A DNA stretch of 64,000 nucleotides from JANNRA01 sp031401035 (GCA_031401035.1 JANNRA010000065.1:1-64000); one strand, 5' to 3'. Numbered from the stretch's first letter, positions 19,834 to 31,718 are shown. The notes: generated by a model from the letters alone, not told the origin. Made by a program: numbers and translations.

Positions 19834-21075
19834 ATGACATTCCAATTTCCGGATGGCTTCACCTGGGGCACGGCGACCGCCGCGCACCAGATCGAGGGCA
19901 ACAACGTCAACAGCGACTTCTGGCTGATGGAGCACACGCCGGGGACGCTCTTCGCCGAGCCCTCCGGCGACGCCTGCGATTCGTTTCACCGCTATCCGGA
20001 CGACATCCGGCTGGTGCGCGATCTCGGCTTCCAGGCCTACCGTTTCTCGATCGAGTGGGCGCGCATCGAACCCGAGGAGGGTCGGTTCTCACTCGCCGCG
20101 CTCGATCATTACCGGCGCATGCTCGCCTGCTGCCTGGAGCACGGCGTGCGGCCGTGCGTGACATTTCACCACTTCACCTCGCCGCGCTGGTTCACCGCCG
20201 ACGGCGGCTGGGAGGTGGTGGCCAACGTCGATCGCTTCCTGCGCTACTGCGAGCGCGCGGTGCGCCATCTCGGCGATCTGATCGACACCGCCTACACCAT
20301 CAACGAGGCCAACCTGTTGGCGACGTTGTCCGTATCGGGCGTGCTCCCGAAGGATGGATTCAAATCCCGGGCGCCGTTCGTCGCCGAGGCGGCGCGCCGG
20401 GCGGGCTCGACGCTGGAGGGTTTCGGGCCGTTCTTCCTCGGTCACCCGATGAAGATCGCCGAGACCATGTTGGCGGCGCATGTGCGCTCGCGCGAGGTCC
20501 TCAAGGCCGGGCCGGGCCGCTTCCCGGTCGGCATCACGCTGGCGATGCAGGACTACCAGGCGCTGCCCGGCGGCGAGGCGCAGCGTGATGCGGCGCGGCG
20601 CGCGAGCTGGGATCCGTTCCTCGAGGCGGCGCGCCAGGACGATCTGCTCGGCGTGCAGACCTACAGCCGGGTGCGCTTCGATGCCGCCGGCCCGGTCGGC
20701 CCGGAACCCGGCGTGCCGGTGCTGATCATGGGCTACGAGTTCTGGCCGGAGGCGCTCGAAGCGACCATTCGCTATGCCGCCGACAAGGCCGGCGTGCCGA
20801 TCTACGTCACCGAGAACGGCATCGGCACCACCGACGACGCGCAGCGCCAGGCCTACGTGCAGCGCGCCCTGGCCGGCGTGTCGCGCTGCCTGCGCGATGG
20901 CCTCGACGTGCGCGGCTACTTCTACTGGTCGCTGATGGACAACTTCGAGTGGCTGTTCGGCTACGCGCCGCAGTTCGGCATCGTCGCCGTCGACCGCGCC
21001 ACGCAGCGGCGCAGCCCCAAGGCGAGCGCCGCCTGGCTCGGCGCCATCGCCCGCGCCAACGCCGCCGACCTGTAG
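19834..21075 (+). CDS. Glycoside hydrolase family 1 protein
   Basis: A 413-residue retaining beta-glycosidase of family GH1. The N-terminal FPDGFTWGTATAAHQIEG is the family signature. The acid/base Glu is E158 in TINEAN, where most members have NEP. The nucleophile is E327 in YVTENG, and the C-terminal YWSLMDNFEW segment is standard. At 413 residues it is shorter than the usual 440-480. No signal peptide is seen, so it acts on imported or cytoplasmic glycosides. A GGGGGG run lies 3-4 nt before ATG 19834. Confidence 0.9.
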   Translation: MTFQFPDGFTWGTATAAHQIEGNNVNSDFWLMEHTPGTLFAEPSGDACDSFHRYPDDIRLVRDLGFQAYRFSIEWARIEPEEGRFSLAALDHYRRMLACCLEHGVRPCVTFHHFTSPRWFTADGGWEVVANVDRFLRYCERAVRHLGDLIDTAYTINEANLLATLSVSGVLPKDGFKSRAPFVAEAARRAGSTLEGFGPFFLGHPMKIAETMLAAHVRSREVLKAGPGRFPVGITLAMQDYQALPGGEAQRDAARRASWDPFLEAARQDDLLGVQTYSRVRFDAAGPVGPEPGVPVLIMGYEFWPEALEATIRYAADKAGVPIYVTENGIGTTDDAQRQAYVQRALAGVSRCLRDGLDVRGYFYWSLMDNFEWLFGYAPQFGIVAVDRATQRRSPKASAAWLGAIARANAADL

Positions 21076-21112
21076 CCACGTCCCACCGAGACGCGGCTAC
21101 GCTGGGACGCAA

Positions 21113-21140
21113 GGGCGCCGCTCCGTCGGCGCCTGTTGCA
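21113..21140 (+). repeat. Dispersed intergenic repeat, partial copy
   Basis: These 28 bases match 26 of 28 bases of the left arm and adjoining loop at 61207-61234, far away in the window. The matching inverted arm that should follow (about 21150-21185) is degenerate but still shows TGCGAA and CAGG. It lies in the 132-bp gap between the convergent GH1 and thiolase genes. Confidence 0.55.
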
Positions 21141-21207
21141 AAGGGGATGTGCGAAGCAGGATTGCGCTGGGATGCGGCGCCGCAGCGGCCGCCGCACCCC
21201 CCGCGGA

Positions 21208-22398
21208 TCAGTCGAGGCGCTCGATGACGGTGGCGTTGGCCATGCCGCCGCCCTCGCACATCGTCTGCAGGCCGTAGCGGCCGCCGCTCCGCTCGAGGGT
21301 GTTGAGCAGCGTCGTCATCAGGCGCGCGCCGCTGCAGCCCAGGGGATGGCCGAGGGCGATGGCGCCGCCGTTCTGGTTGACCTTGCTCATGTCCGGCTTG
21401 AGCTCCTTGGCCCAGGCGAGGACGACCGGAGCGAAGGCCTCGTTGACCTCGAAGGCATCGAAGTCCTTGATGCCGAGCTTGGCCCGTCCGAGCACCTGCT
21501 GGGTGGCAGGGATGACCGCCGACAGCATGATCACCGGGTCGCAGCCGCCGAGTCCGAAGGCATGGAAGCGGGCGCGCGGGCGCAGGCCGAGGGCCTTGGC
21601 CTTGTCGCGCGACATCACCATCACCGCCGACGCGCCGTCGGTGATCTGACTCGAGTTGCCGGCGGTGATGACCCCGTCGGGCTTGAAGGCCGGCTTCAGC
21701 GAGCCGAGGCGCTCCAGCGAGGCGTCGGCGCGGATGCCCTCGTCGTTCTTGATGGTTTCTTTCTTCCCGTCCGCATGGGTGATCTCGATGCCGAAGATCT
21801 CGTTGTCGAACCACCCCTGCCGCGCCGCGTTGGCCGCCTTCTGATGCGAGGCGAGCGAGAACTCGTCGAGGTCGGTGCGCGACAGCTGCCAGCGCTCGGC
21901 GATGATCTCGGCCGAGATGCCCTGGTTGCACAGGCCGCCGACGCCGTAGAGGTTCTCCTCCACGTAGCGGTCGATCATGCGCGAGCCGAACGGCATGCCG
22001 CCGACGGCGGCGCTGGTGCCCATCGGGACGCGGCTCATCGACTCGACGCCGGCGGCGATGACGACGTCGTAGGCGCCGGCCATGACGCCCTGGGCGGCGA
22101 AGTGCAGCGCCTGCTGGCTCGAGCCACACTGGCGGTCGACGCTGGTGCCGACGACTGACACCGGAAAGCCGGCGGCGAGGGCGGCGTTGCGGGCGATGTT
22201 CAGGCCCTGCTCGCCGACCTGGCCGACGCAGCCCATGATCACGTCCTCGACCAGCGCCGGGTCGATGCCTGTGCGGCCGACCAGCGCCTTGAGCGCCTCG
22301 GAGGCGAGGTCGGTTGCATGCCACCCACTCAGGGCTCCGTTCTGCTTGCCGCGCCCGAGCGGGGTGCGGACGGCATCGACGATGACGGCTTCACGCAT
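21208..22398 (-). CDS. Acetyl-CoA C-acyltransferase (thiolase)
   Basis: A 396-residue thiolase that joins or cleaves acyl-CoA chains in fatty acid degradation or related pathways. The acyl-accepting cysteine is C91 in VDRQCGSSQQA. The second active-site region is GHPLGCSGARL, and the C-terminal CEGGGMANA holds the proton-transferring cysteine. VVIAAGVESMSRVPMG is typical. Length is normal. No other beta-oxidation genes lie next to it, so degradative and biosynthetic roles cannot be told apart. Confidence 0.93.
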   Translation of the reverse strand: MREAVIVDAVRTPLGRGKQNGALSGWHATDLASEALKALVGRTGIDPALVEDVIMGCVGQVGEQGLNIARNAALAAGFPVSVVGTSVDRQCGSSQQALHFAAQGVMAGAYDVVIAAGVESMSRVPMGTSAAVGGMPFGSRMIDRYVEENLYGVGGLCNQGISAEIIAERWQLSRTDLDEFSLASHQKAANAARQGWFDNEIFGIEITHADGKKETIKNDEGIRADASLERLGSLKPAFKPDGVITAGNSSQITDGASAVMVMSRDKAKALGLRPRARFHAFGLGGCDPVIMLSAVIPATQQVLGRAKLGIKDFDAFEVNEAFAPVVLAWAKELKPDMSKVNQNGGAIALGHPLGCSGARLMTTLLNTLERSGGRYGLQTMCEGGGMANATVIERLD

Positions 22399-22519
22399 GA
22401 TTCACAGTCTCCTTGGGATGGAATGGGATAGATGGTGACGAAACCACAGATTCACGGTTATGGCCACACGGGCCCCGGCTGCCCCGCCGCCGCCCGCCAG
22501 GGGGGTGGACGGGACGAGA

Positions 22520-23275
22520 TCATGTCGCCGCGGCGGCGCGCTGGCGCGCCAGCGCGGCGTGGATCTCGGCTTCGACACGCTCCAACAGCGCCTCGTGGTC
22601 CTCAGTCGGGTGACGGGCAATGGGGGCGCCGATCCAGACGCGCACCGTGGTGCCGAAGGGGACCGGCAGCATGTTGTGGCGCAGCAGCCGCCACGACTGG
22701 TCGATGCACATCGGCACCACCGGGGTCTCTGCTGCGGCCTCGAGCAGGGCCAGCGAGCCGCGGCGTTTGAACGGCCCCAATTCGCCGTGGCGCGCTCGCG
22801 TTCCCTCGGGGAAGATGACCGCCGCGACGCCGCGCTCGCGCACGGACGCGGCAAGCTGGCGGATGGCGTCGACGGCCTGATCCGGGTCGCCGCGGTCGAT
22901 CAGGGCGTTGCCGCCCCGCCGCAGGTTGTAGGAGATGCTGGGAATCCAGCGCGCCAGAGACCGCTTCGACACGTACTTGGGGAAATTGGTGTACAGCAAG
23001 GCGCCGAAAATCGGGATGTCGAAGATGCTCTGGTGGTTGGCGATCACCAGGTAGGGGCTGCGCGGCCGCACCGCCGGCGAGCGCTCGACGACGACGCGGG
23101 TGCCGCAGATGGCGAGGGCGCGCAGCAGCATCCACTGCAGGGCGCCGACGACGTATTCCTGCGGCCGTTGTCCGAACAGCCGCGCCAGGCGCTGGGCGGG
23201 ATCGAACACCACCAGCAGGGTGCCGAAGGCGAGCAGGAAGGGGACGGTGAAGAGCCAATCACGGAGCGCGCGCAC
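22520..23275 (-). CDS. 1-acyl-sn-glycerol-3-phosphate acyltransferase (PlsC-type)
   Basis: Membrane acyltransferase of phospholipid synthesis, 251 residues. The catalytic NHQSIFD gives the HX4D motif at residues 81-86, and FPEGTRAR forms the phosphate-binding block. An N-terminal hydrophobic segment (about 6-25) anchors it to the inner membrane. The frame is open for over 2.6 kb upstream. I chose GTG 23275, which leaves a normal-length protein just downstream of the divergent ppk region. No strong ribosome binding site is seen. Confidence 0.88.
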   Translation of the reverse strand: MRALRDWLFTVPFLLAFGTLLVVFDPAQRLARLFGQRPQEYVVGALQWMLLRALAICGTRVVVERSPAVRPRSPYLVIANHQSIFDIPIFGALLYTNFPKYVSKRSLARWIPSISYNLRRGGNALIDRGDPDQAVDAIRQLAASVRERGVAAVIFPEGTRARHGELGPFKRRGSLALLEAAAETPVVPMCIDQSWRLLRHNMLPVPFGTTVRVWIGAPIARHPTEDHEALLERVEAEIHAALARQRAAAAT

Positions 23276-23338
23276 GGCCGCGGACGCTAGCGAGCCCGGG
23301 GCCGTGAATCCAGCCCCGGCCCGGCCCCGGAAGGGCGG

Positions 23339-23367
23339 TTGCGCGCGCCGCGCGCGCAGGTCAGACT
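23339..23367 (+). promoter_or_regulatory. Candidate ppk promoter
   Basis: TTGCGC at 23339-23344 is followed after 17 bp by CAGACT (23362-23367). A start near 23374 would leave just enough leader for the GGAGG site at 23376-23380. Confidence 0.3.
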
Positions 23368-23386
23368 GCCTCGCTGGAGGTGCACC

Positions 23387-25587
<2,201 letters not shown>

Positions 25588-25591
<4 letters not shown>

Positions 25592-26856
25592 GGACGCGCC
25601 GCGTCGGCGGCGGTGAGGGTGGTCAGATCGAGGCGGGTGACCTGCACCTGCAACGGCTGGTGCACCATCGCCAGCGCCTCGGCTTCGGCGCCGGGTTGAT
25701 AGCCGTGCGGGACGATCGCCATCAGTTGGCGGATCTCGTAGGTGCCGTGTCGCTGCAGGCCGGTCATGTGCAGCAGACTCCAGCCGGCGGCGTCGGCGCG
25801 GGTCACCGTGCCGCGCGCGATGCCCCAGGTGCGCCAGACGGGTGGGATGGCGATCACCTGCAGGATCGAGCCGGCGGCGCCGCTGACCGCCCACCAGTCG
25901 TGGTCGACCTCCGCCTGCGCGGTGGCGGCGTCTTCAGGGAGCTCCAGGCCGGCGGGGTTGGCGCCGTCCCAATAGCGCAACGGCAGCGCGTCGGGGGCGA
26001 AGACGGCGACGTTCTCGAAGCGGAAGGCGCGCAGTGTCCGCAGCACCAGCCAAGGGATGGCGAAGCTCGACGGCGTGTCGAAGGCACCGGCGTAGTGGTA
26101 CGTCTGCACGATGCCGTTGGGGAGGTCGGGGAAGAAGCGGCCGAGGTCGACGGACAGATGCACCTGGCGGATGGCGCGGACTGGGCCGTTGCGGACGCCT
26201 TCGACGCGCACGATGGTGCTCTGCTCGTCGAAGCGCAGGTGCAGGTCGGCGAGGAGGATCCGCAGCGTCGGTTCGCCGACCATGCGCGTCTGGCGCAACA
26301 GGCTGGCGCCGCTGCCGCCCGCCGCCGGGGTGACGCGCAGGGCGGTGAAGATGTTGCGGCCGGGGGCGTAGTCGACCTCGTAGAGCGCCGAGCGCGCGTG
26401 CAGGCCGTCCGCGTCGAGCACCGCATACGGCGCCGTGGCGGCGCGCGGCGGCGGCGCGGCGAAGTGCAGCAGGTAGGCCCAGCTGCGGCCACCGTCGCGC
26501 GGATCGGTGAGCGCCAGCTCGAGGCCCGTGGCGGCGCCCGGCGGCCATGGCGCACCGCTGGCGCGCGCCCCGGCGTCGGCGGCCATGAAGACGAGGTCGT
26601 CATTGGCATCGAGCGCGAAGGCGTCGGTGGCGAGCTCGACGGTGTCGTCGGCATCGCGGGCGTCGAACTGGTAGGGGATCGGCCGCAGCGTGCCTTCGTG
26701 GATCGCGTACAGACGCAGGTGGTCGGTGTGCCGGTCGGGCAGGGCGGCGAGGGCGGCGCCGCGCACGATCACCGGGTCGAGGCGCCTGGCGGTGGCGGGA
26801 GTCGCGGCGCTGAGCGCGGCGGCGGCCAGGGTGGCGAGCGCGAGGCGGAACGACAC
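25588..26856 (-). CDS. Secreted protein of unknown function, paired with DUF3108 gene
   Basis: I do not recognise this 422-residue protein. Residues 1-24 form a signal peptide (LALATLAAAALSAATPATA). The mature part is beta-rich, with IPYQFDARDADDTVELATDAFALDANDDLVFMA near its start and WxYLLHF later. That pattern is seen in some exported proteins that may bind carbohydrate or lipid. GTG 26856 is the chosen start: it lies 2 nt after the stop of the DUF3108 gene, so the two are translationally coupled. Its last bases overlap the ppk stop codon on the other strand. Confidence 0.75.
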
Positions 26857-26858
26857 GG

Positions 26859-27608
26859 TCAGGGCAGCGCGCGCACGGCGGTGAGGTCGAAGCCGAGCGT
26901 GCCGCGCGGTGCCGTGAGCTGCATGTGCACCGGCACCGGTCGCAATCCCGGCAGCGGCGCTGCGATCCAGATGTCGACCTGCGCCGGGCGCTCGTCCTCG
27001 CGCCCGGTGGCGCGCCAGAATCCGGCATAGGGCAGAATGCGCGCGCGGCAATGGCGGGCCGAGCCCTGGTAGATTCCCGCCCGCCCGTCGGGCAGCGGTG
27101 CCTCACCCTGATCCTGCAGCGTCAGGTCGTAGCGGCGCCGCCCATCGAAGATGCGCAGCGTGCCGCGGCAGCCGGATTCGATGGCGGCGAGGCTGGCGGT
27201 GAGCGGGTCGATGGTGTCCTGTTGCGCGGCCAGCGGCACTGGTTCGCGGTGGTCCGCCTCCGGCGGCGGGGCGACGCGGGCCTGCACGGCGGTCTCGTCG
27301 TAGTCGATCTCCACCTGCCGACGAGCGCCGCGGTACTCGCCGTGCGAGCGGTGCGCGCGCGGGCGCAGGTCGCCGGCGGCGCGGCCGCCGTGCGTCGTGG
27401 CGCCGGAGGTCCAGGGAAAGAGCACGCCGGCGAGGCCGACGGTGCGCATCTCGGAAGAGGTCTCGTAGCCGGCGTCGTCGAGGCGCGCCGTGGTGCGCAT
27501 CTCGAGAATGGTCAGGGGGCCGAAGCGCACCTGGTAATCCAGCGCGACCCCGTCGGCGTGCAGCGGCGCCGGCAGGAGGAGCAGGGCGAGGATCGCGACA
27601 CGGAACAC
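26859..27608 (-). CDS. DUF3108 domain-containing exported protein
   Basis: A 249-residue exported protein of the DUF3108 family, thought to be beta-barrel-like and periplasmic. Residues 1-18 are a signal peptide (ILALLLLPAPLHADG). The family features are LDYQVRFGPLTILEMRTTARL, a DPLTASLAAI helix in the middle and FDGRRRYDLTL after it. Molecular function is unknown. It is first in a two-gene operon with the secreted protein at 25588-26856. Confidence 0.8.
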   Translation of the reverse strand: MFRVAILALLLLPAPLHADGVALDYQVRFGPLTILEMRTTARLDDAGYETSSEMRTVGLAGVLFPWTSGATTHGGRAAGDLRPRAHRSHGEYRGARRQVEIDYDETAVQARVAPPPEADHREPVPLAAQQDTIDPLTASLAAIESGCRGTLRIFDGRRRYDLTLQDQGEAPLPDGRAGIYQGSARHCRARILPYAGFWRATGREDERPAQVDIWIAAPLPGLRPVPVHMQLTAPRGTLGFDLTAVRALP

Positions 27609-27666
27609 ACGCTGATCCTGGCCGGGCGCGGTGCGTCGTGCAAGGCCCGCCCGTCGCGCCGCCGCC

Positions 27667-28692
27667 TCACGCGAAGAGTCGCTCGCAGCCCGTGCCGTCG
27701 AGGACGGCGTCGACCACGCGGCGATCGGCGTCGCCGAGCGCGGCGCGGCCCTGGCGTAGCCACTGCAGGCACTTGCCCTGATAGGGGAAGGGCTGCTGGC
27801 GCCACGGGCGGCCGTCGATCTCGCACTCGACGTGCGCGGCGCCGGCGGCGAGCGCGGCTGCGTTGGCGAGCAGAAAGGGGGCGTAGACGCGTCCCACCTC
27901 GCCGAGGAGCCCGCGCAGCGTTGCCGGCAGGGCGTCGCGGTCGGACCACTCAGCGTCCTGCGGTTCGAGGCCGGAGAGATCCTCGACGACGTCGACCCAG
28001 GCGACGACGCGGGGCGCCGCCTGCGCCGCGATCGCCGCCGGCGTCGGGTCGAAGCCGACCAGCTGCGTCAGCTGGCCGAAGAGCGCGAAGTCGGCGCTCG
28101 CCGGCCGGCCGCCGAAGAGGAAGCGCGAGGCCGTCAGGTGCGCGTCGAGCCGCTGCAGCAGGCGTCGGTAGCTGTCCTCGATGACCACGGCGGTGGTCTC
28201 GTTCGAGCCGACCACGCGCAGGCGCTCGATCTGGCGCGCCGCGAAGTACTCGCCGAAAGCCAGCGCCTGCGCCTCGGGCAGATCGGTGCGCGACCAGCGC
28301 GGCAGGATGGCGGCGGCATGGGCGATGTCGGGCGCGAAGGCCCAGCGGTAGTGGAACATCGCCTTGGTCAGCCACTCGTCGGCGTAGTCCTCGAGCAGCG
28401 CATCGAGATAGGCGAGGGCCGGGTCGGGGGGAACCGCCGCGCGACCGGCGACCAGGCCCTCGAGGCGCCGGATCAGCGGGGTCGAATCGACCGCCGCCTC
28501 GAGGACGCCGTCGGCGCCGCGCAGGATCAGCTGCGGCATCAGCGCGACGCGCGGTTCCGGCAGGCCGCGGCTCTCGGGCGTGCCGTAGACCACCCAGGCA
28601 TGCGGGATGCGCCGGTAGCGCAGCACGGCGCGCAGCTTGCGACTGTATGGCGAGCCGGGCGCGCCGACGATGCGAAGCAACTCCTGCGACAT
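27667..28692 (-). CDS. Glutathione S-transferase family protein
   Basis: A 341-residue cytoplasmic protein. The first 80 residues have a thioredoxin-like GST N-terminal fold (SPYSRKLRAVLRYRRIPH, ending in STPLIRRLE). The rest is helical, with FLFGGRPASADFALFGQLTQL being the GST C-terminal signature. It is longer than ordinary GSTs (about 220), with about 100 extra residues after the C-terminal domain. Glutathione use is inferred. ATG 28692 is preceded by a GAGGGGG site; earlier in-frame codons are not needed. Confidence 0.85.
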   Translation of the reverse strand: MSQELLRIVGAPGSPYSRKLRAVLRYRRIPHAWVVYGTPESRGLPEPRVALMPQLILRGADGVLEAAVDSTPLIRRLEGLVAGRAAVPPDPALAYLDALLEDYADEWLTKAMFHYRWAFAPDIAHAAAILPRWSRTDLPEAQALAFGEYFAARQIERLRVVGSNETTAVVIEDSYRRLLQRLDAHLTASRFLFGGRPASADFALFGQLTQLVGFDPTPAAIAAQAAPRVVAWVDVVEDLSGLEPQDAEWSDRDALPATLRGLLGEVGRVYAPFLLANAAALAAGAAHVECEIDGRPWRQQPFPYQGKCLQWLRQGRAALGDADRRVVDAVLDGTGCERLFA

Positions 28693-28835
28693 GCCTGCCC
28701 CCTCGCATCCGCGCCGCCGCGGCGCAAGGCGCGGCGGCGCCGCGCGGAACCCCGGGACGGCCCGTCCAGGTCCGCCCGTCCGGGAGGGTCGACTTACCCG
28801 TGCGCCGCATGCGAGCACTGGATGCCGGGGGCGAG

Positions 28836-30737
28836 ATGATGGCGATGCGAACTGTGTACCTGGCGACCGCGCTGCTGGCGCTCACCGCGAGCGCGGCCGC
28901 GGCGCAACTGCCGGCGCCGAAGGCTTTTGCGGCGCCGGCGCCGACCACTTGGGCGCCGCTCGGCTGCCGGTTGGCGCAGGCGGGCGCGCCGGCCCTGCCG
29001 CCGCGCAGCGGCTGGACCAATCTGCACGGCGACGCGTCGAGCAGCGACGAGGTCGCGTCGGCGATTGGCCCGATGCTGCGCACCGACTGGACGGCCGAGG
29101 CGGCGACGTACAATCCCACCGGGCCGGTCTTCGACGGCGACGGCAACCTCTATTTCTCGCCCCTCGTCCCCTACGAAAACGTCGCCCTGGTTTCGCTCGA
29201 CCGACGCGACGGTTCGCGGCGCTGGGCGATCGCCGGCAGCGGCGCGCCGGCCGGCGGCTCGGCGCCGATGGTGCTCGCCGACCCGGCCAATCCCGGTCAG
29301 GAGATCATCTACCTGGCATTGTATGATCGGGCCCTGGCCGCGCGTCCGGACGGCAGCGTCGTGTGGGACGTGCCGACCGGCCTGACGCTGTCCGGCAGTG
29401 CGCTCGACCGCCTCGTCCTCGGCTTCAATTACGACGCCGTGCACGACGCCCTCGTCGCCCTCACCGGCGACGGGCAGATGGTCGCCCTCGACCGCCAGAG
29501 CGGCGCGCCGCTGCTGGCGACGCCGTTCGCGCTGCCTGGGGTGCGCTCGCCGGCCGTGCCGCCGACCATTCCGCCGGCGATCTCCGCCGCCGCCGACGTC
29601 GAGTTCCGCCAGTTCGTCAACGTCCCGTCCGGCAGCCTGCCGCTGTTCACCAGCGCACTGCTCGGCAACAACGTCGAGGTCGGCAACCACTTCTCCATCG
29701 ACCCGCGCAGCGGCCGCATGTGGGTGGCGGCGACGGCACCGGATGGCGAGGATGGCACGCTCGACAACGTCTCCTCGCTCGGCGCCCTGTACGGCCTCGG
29801 CCTGGTCGCCGGCACCAGCGGCTACGCAATCCAGGAGGTCTGCCATCGCTCGTTCGTCGGCGGCTCGGCCTCGACGCCAACCATCAGCGCCGACGGTTCG
29901 CGCATCTATGTCGGCGACAATTCGACGCTGCTGCTGGCCATCGATGCCAGCTGCACGCAGGTGTGGTCGGTCGACGTCGGAGCGCAGATCTTCGGCTCCG
30001 TGGCGTTGTCGTCGGACGGCGCCGAGATCTACGCCTCGACCCAGCTCGGCATCACCAAGGTCGTCGATCTGGGGGTCAGTGGCTCGGTCGTCTGGAGCGC
30101 CAATCTCGACGTCTTCGACCTCGCCATGGGCCAGCAGAACCTGAACATGAATCTGGTCGGCATCGGCGCCAACGGCCTGGCCTTCCAGGCCGGCGCCGGG
30201 GTGATTCTCAACGGCGTGGCGCTGCCGAGCCTGGTCGGCACCGGCGTCCTCGACCGCCAGACCGGCGCCGTGCGCCATTTCACCGGCGGTGGCGAGGAAA
30301 CGGTCGCCGTGATGAGCGCCGCGCAGGACGGGGCGCTGTACATCGGCAACTCGCCGCTGCGGCGCATTTACGCCCGTGTCCTCGGACTCTCGACCGCGCC
30401 GCTGGTCGGCGGCATCACCAAGTTCGCGGTGGCACGTGCGGACCTGTTGATGCGCGACGCCGCCTGTGCCGCCGCGGCGCGCGCGCGCAATGCCGCGGCG
30501 CAGTCCGCCTGCGTCGCCGGGGTCGCCGCGGACGTGGTGCAGATCGGTGAGCTGATCGCCCAGGCCCGCGCCGCGGCGCCAGAGGCGATCGCCAGCGACG
30601 GCCTGCTGCCGACGCGCTGGGCCCGCCTCGACAAGCGCCTGGCGCGCGCCGAGACCTTCCTCGCCGCCGGCGACAGCCGCTCGCTCAAACGCGCCGCCAG
30701 CCGCATCGGTCGGGTGTGCAGGAAGCTCAGCCGATAG
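28836..30737 (+). CDS. Secreted beta-propeller-like (PQQ-like) protein
   Basis: A 633-residue exported protein. A signal peptide spans about 4-22 (cut after AAA in ASAAAAQL). The body has repeated beta-sheet blades such as VSLDRRDGSRRWAIAG, VALDRQSGAP and LAIDASCTQVWSVDVG, as in PQQ-binding-like quinoprotein propellers. I see no catalytic set for a dehydrogenase. The last 100 residues form a helical, Cys-containing tail (DAACAAAARARNAAAQSAC ... RRVCRK-like), similar in style to the N-terminal helical repeats of the protein at 45549-48254. Three methionines at 28836, 28839 and 28845 compete as start. Confidence 0.75.
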   Translation: MMAMRTVYLATALLALTASAAAAQLPAPKAFAAPAPTTWAPLGCRLAQAGAPALPPRSGWTNLHGDASSSDEVASAIGPMLRTDWTAEAATYNPTGPVFDGDGNLYFSPLVPYENVALVSLDRRDGSRRWAIAGSGAPAGGSAPMVLADPANPGQEIIYLALYDRALAARPDGSVVWDVPTGLTLSGSALDRLVLGFNYDAVHDALVALTGDGQMVALDRQSGAPLLATPFALPGVRSPAVPPTIPPAISAAADVEFRQFVNVPSGSLPLFTSALLGNNVEVGNHFSIDPRSGRMWVAATAPDGEDGTLDNVSSLGALYGLGLVAGTSGYAIQEVCHRSFVGGSASTPTISADGSRIYVGDNSTLLLAIDASCTQVWSVDVGAQIFGSVALSSDGAEIYASTQLGITKVVDLGVSGSVVWSANLDVFDLAMGQQNLNMNLVGIGANGLAFQAGAGVILNGVALPSLVGTGVLDRQTGAVRHFTGGGEETVAVMSAAQDGALYIGNSPLRRIYARVLGLSTAPLVGGITKFAVARADLLMRDAACAAAARARNAAAQSACVAGVAADVVQIGELIAQARAAAPEAIASDGLLPTRWARLDKRLARAETFLAAGDSRSLKRAASRIGRVCRKLSR

Positions 30738-30763
30738 CGGTGGGCGCCGCGCCCTCCGCAGAA

Positions 30764-31618
30764 CTATTCGCGCAGCCGCGCGTTCGCCGCGCCCAGGTCG
30801 CCGAGGGCTGCCCCGCCGCTGCGGCCGAGCAGGACGTCGAGCGGGTCGCGCAGGTCGTCGACGTAGCCGAGCGCGTAGGCGCCGCGCGCATAACCCATCA
30901 GGCGCAGCAGGGGCTCCGGGAACGAACGCGCCTGCTCGGCCGGCACCGCCAGATACTGGTTCTCCTCCTGGCGCAGCCAGCTCAGCGCGTAAGTCAGGTT
31001 GAGGCCGATGCGCACGGCGTCGGAGTGGTTGGCGCCGGCGCCGTGGTAGAGGGCGCCGGTGTAGAGCAGCACCGAACCGGCCGGCATCTCGGCGGCGACG
31101 GTGTCGGCGGCGGTGAACTGCAGCCGGTCCTCACGCAGGTGGCTGCGCGGCACCAGACGCGTCGCCCCATTGGCTTCGGTGAAGTCGGTCAGCGCCCAGA
31201 TGGTGTTGCAGGTGACCTCGTAGCCGGACGGAAAGGGGAAGAAGTCGAAGGCCCACTGGTCGCGGTGGATCATCTGCGCCGGCTCGCCAGGGCCGATGGC
31301 GATGGCCTGCGTCAGGTGGAGCTGGAAACTCGTGCCACGCGCCAGCACGGCGCCGACGCCGCCCAGCACCAGCGGCTGCTGCACCAGGTCGCGGCAGGCG
31401 GCCGAGCGGGCGAGCAGGCCGCCGGTGCGACGCGTGTGGCGGCCGGAGAAGTCGTCGACTCCGGTCGCCGTGCGCGCCATCCACGGCGCCAACTCGCGGC
31501 GCGCCTGTGCGAGCAACGTCGGCGGGGCCAGGTGCTCGATGATGACGCAGCCGTGCGTGGCGAGGGCGGCAGCGACGTCCGCATCGGCGGCGCCGGCTGA
31601 ACAGCGGGGGAGATCCAT
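30764..31618 (-). CDS. Phytanoyl-CoA dioxygenase family protein
   Basis: A 284-residue Fe(II)/2-oxoglutarate-dependent oxygenase of the PhyH family. Iron ligands fit H118 and D120 (IHRDQW) and H192 (LYHGAGAN). The downstream IGLNLTYALSWLRQEENQYL segment is typical of bacterial PhyH proteins. The substrate is unknown. ATG 31618 has no Shine-Dalgarno site, and a TTGACC box lies 36 nt upstream on the same strand (complement of 31649-31654). It is divergent from the DGQHR gene and converges with 28836-30737. Confidence 0.87.
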   Translation of the reverse strand: MDLPRCSAGAADADVAAALATHGCVIIEHLAPPTLLAQARRELAPWMARTATGVDDFSGRHTRRTGGLLARSAACRDLVQQPLVLGGVGAVLARGTSFQLHLTQAIAIGPGEPAQMIHRDQWAFDFFPFPSGYEVTCNTIWALTDFTEANGATRLVPRSHLREDRLQFTAADTVAAEMPAGSVLLYTGALYHGAGANHSDAVRIGLNLTYALSWLRQEENQYLAVPAEQARSFPEPLLRLMGYARGAYALGYVDDLRDPLDVLLGRSGGAALGDLGAANARLRE

Positions 31619-31656
31619 GCGCGCCAGCTAGCGCGACGCCGCGGCACCGGTCAATC

Positions 31657-31696
31657 ACCGTCGCGCCAACACCGTCGCGCCAACGGTCGCGCCAAC
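31657..31696 (+). repeat. 14-bp direct repeats upstream of the DGQHR gene
   Basis: Two perfect contiguous 14-bp copies of ACCGTCGCGCCAAC (31657-31670 and 31671-31684) are followed by a third copy of 12 bp (31685-31696). They end where a perfect 20-bp palindrome of G and C begins (31696-31715), directly before a consensus -35 box. The layout suggests regulator binding sites shared by the divergent PhyH and DGQHR genes. Confidence 0.6.
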
Positions 31697-31718
31697 CGCC
31701 GCGGCGCCGCGGCGGCGG

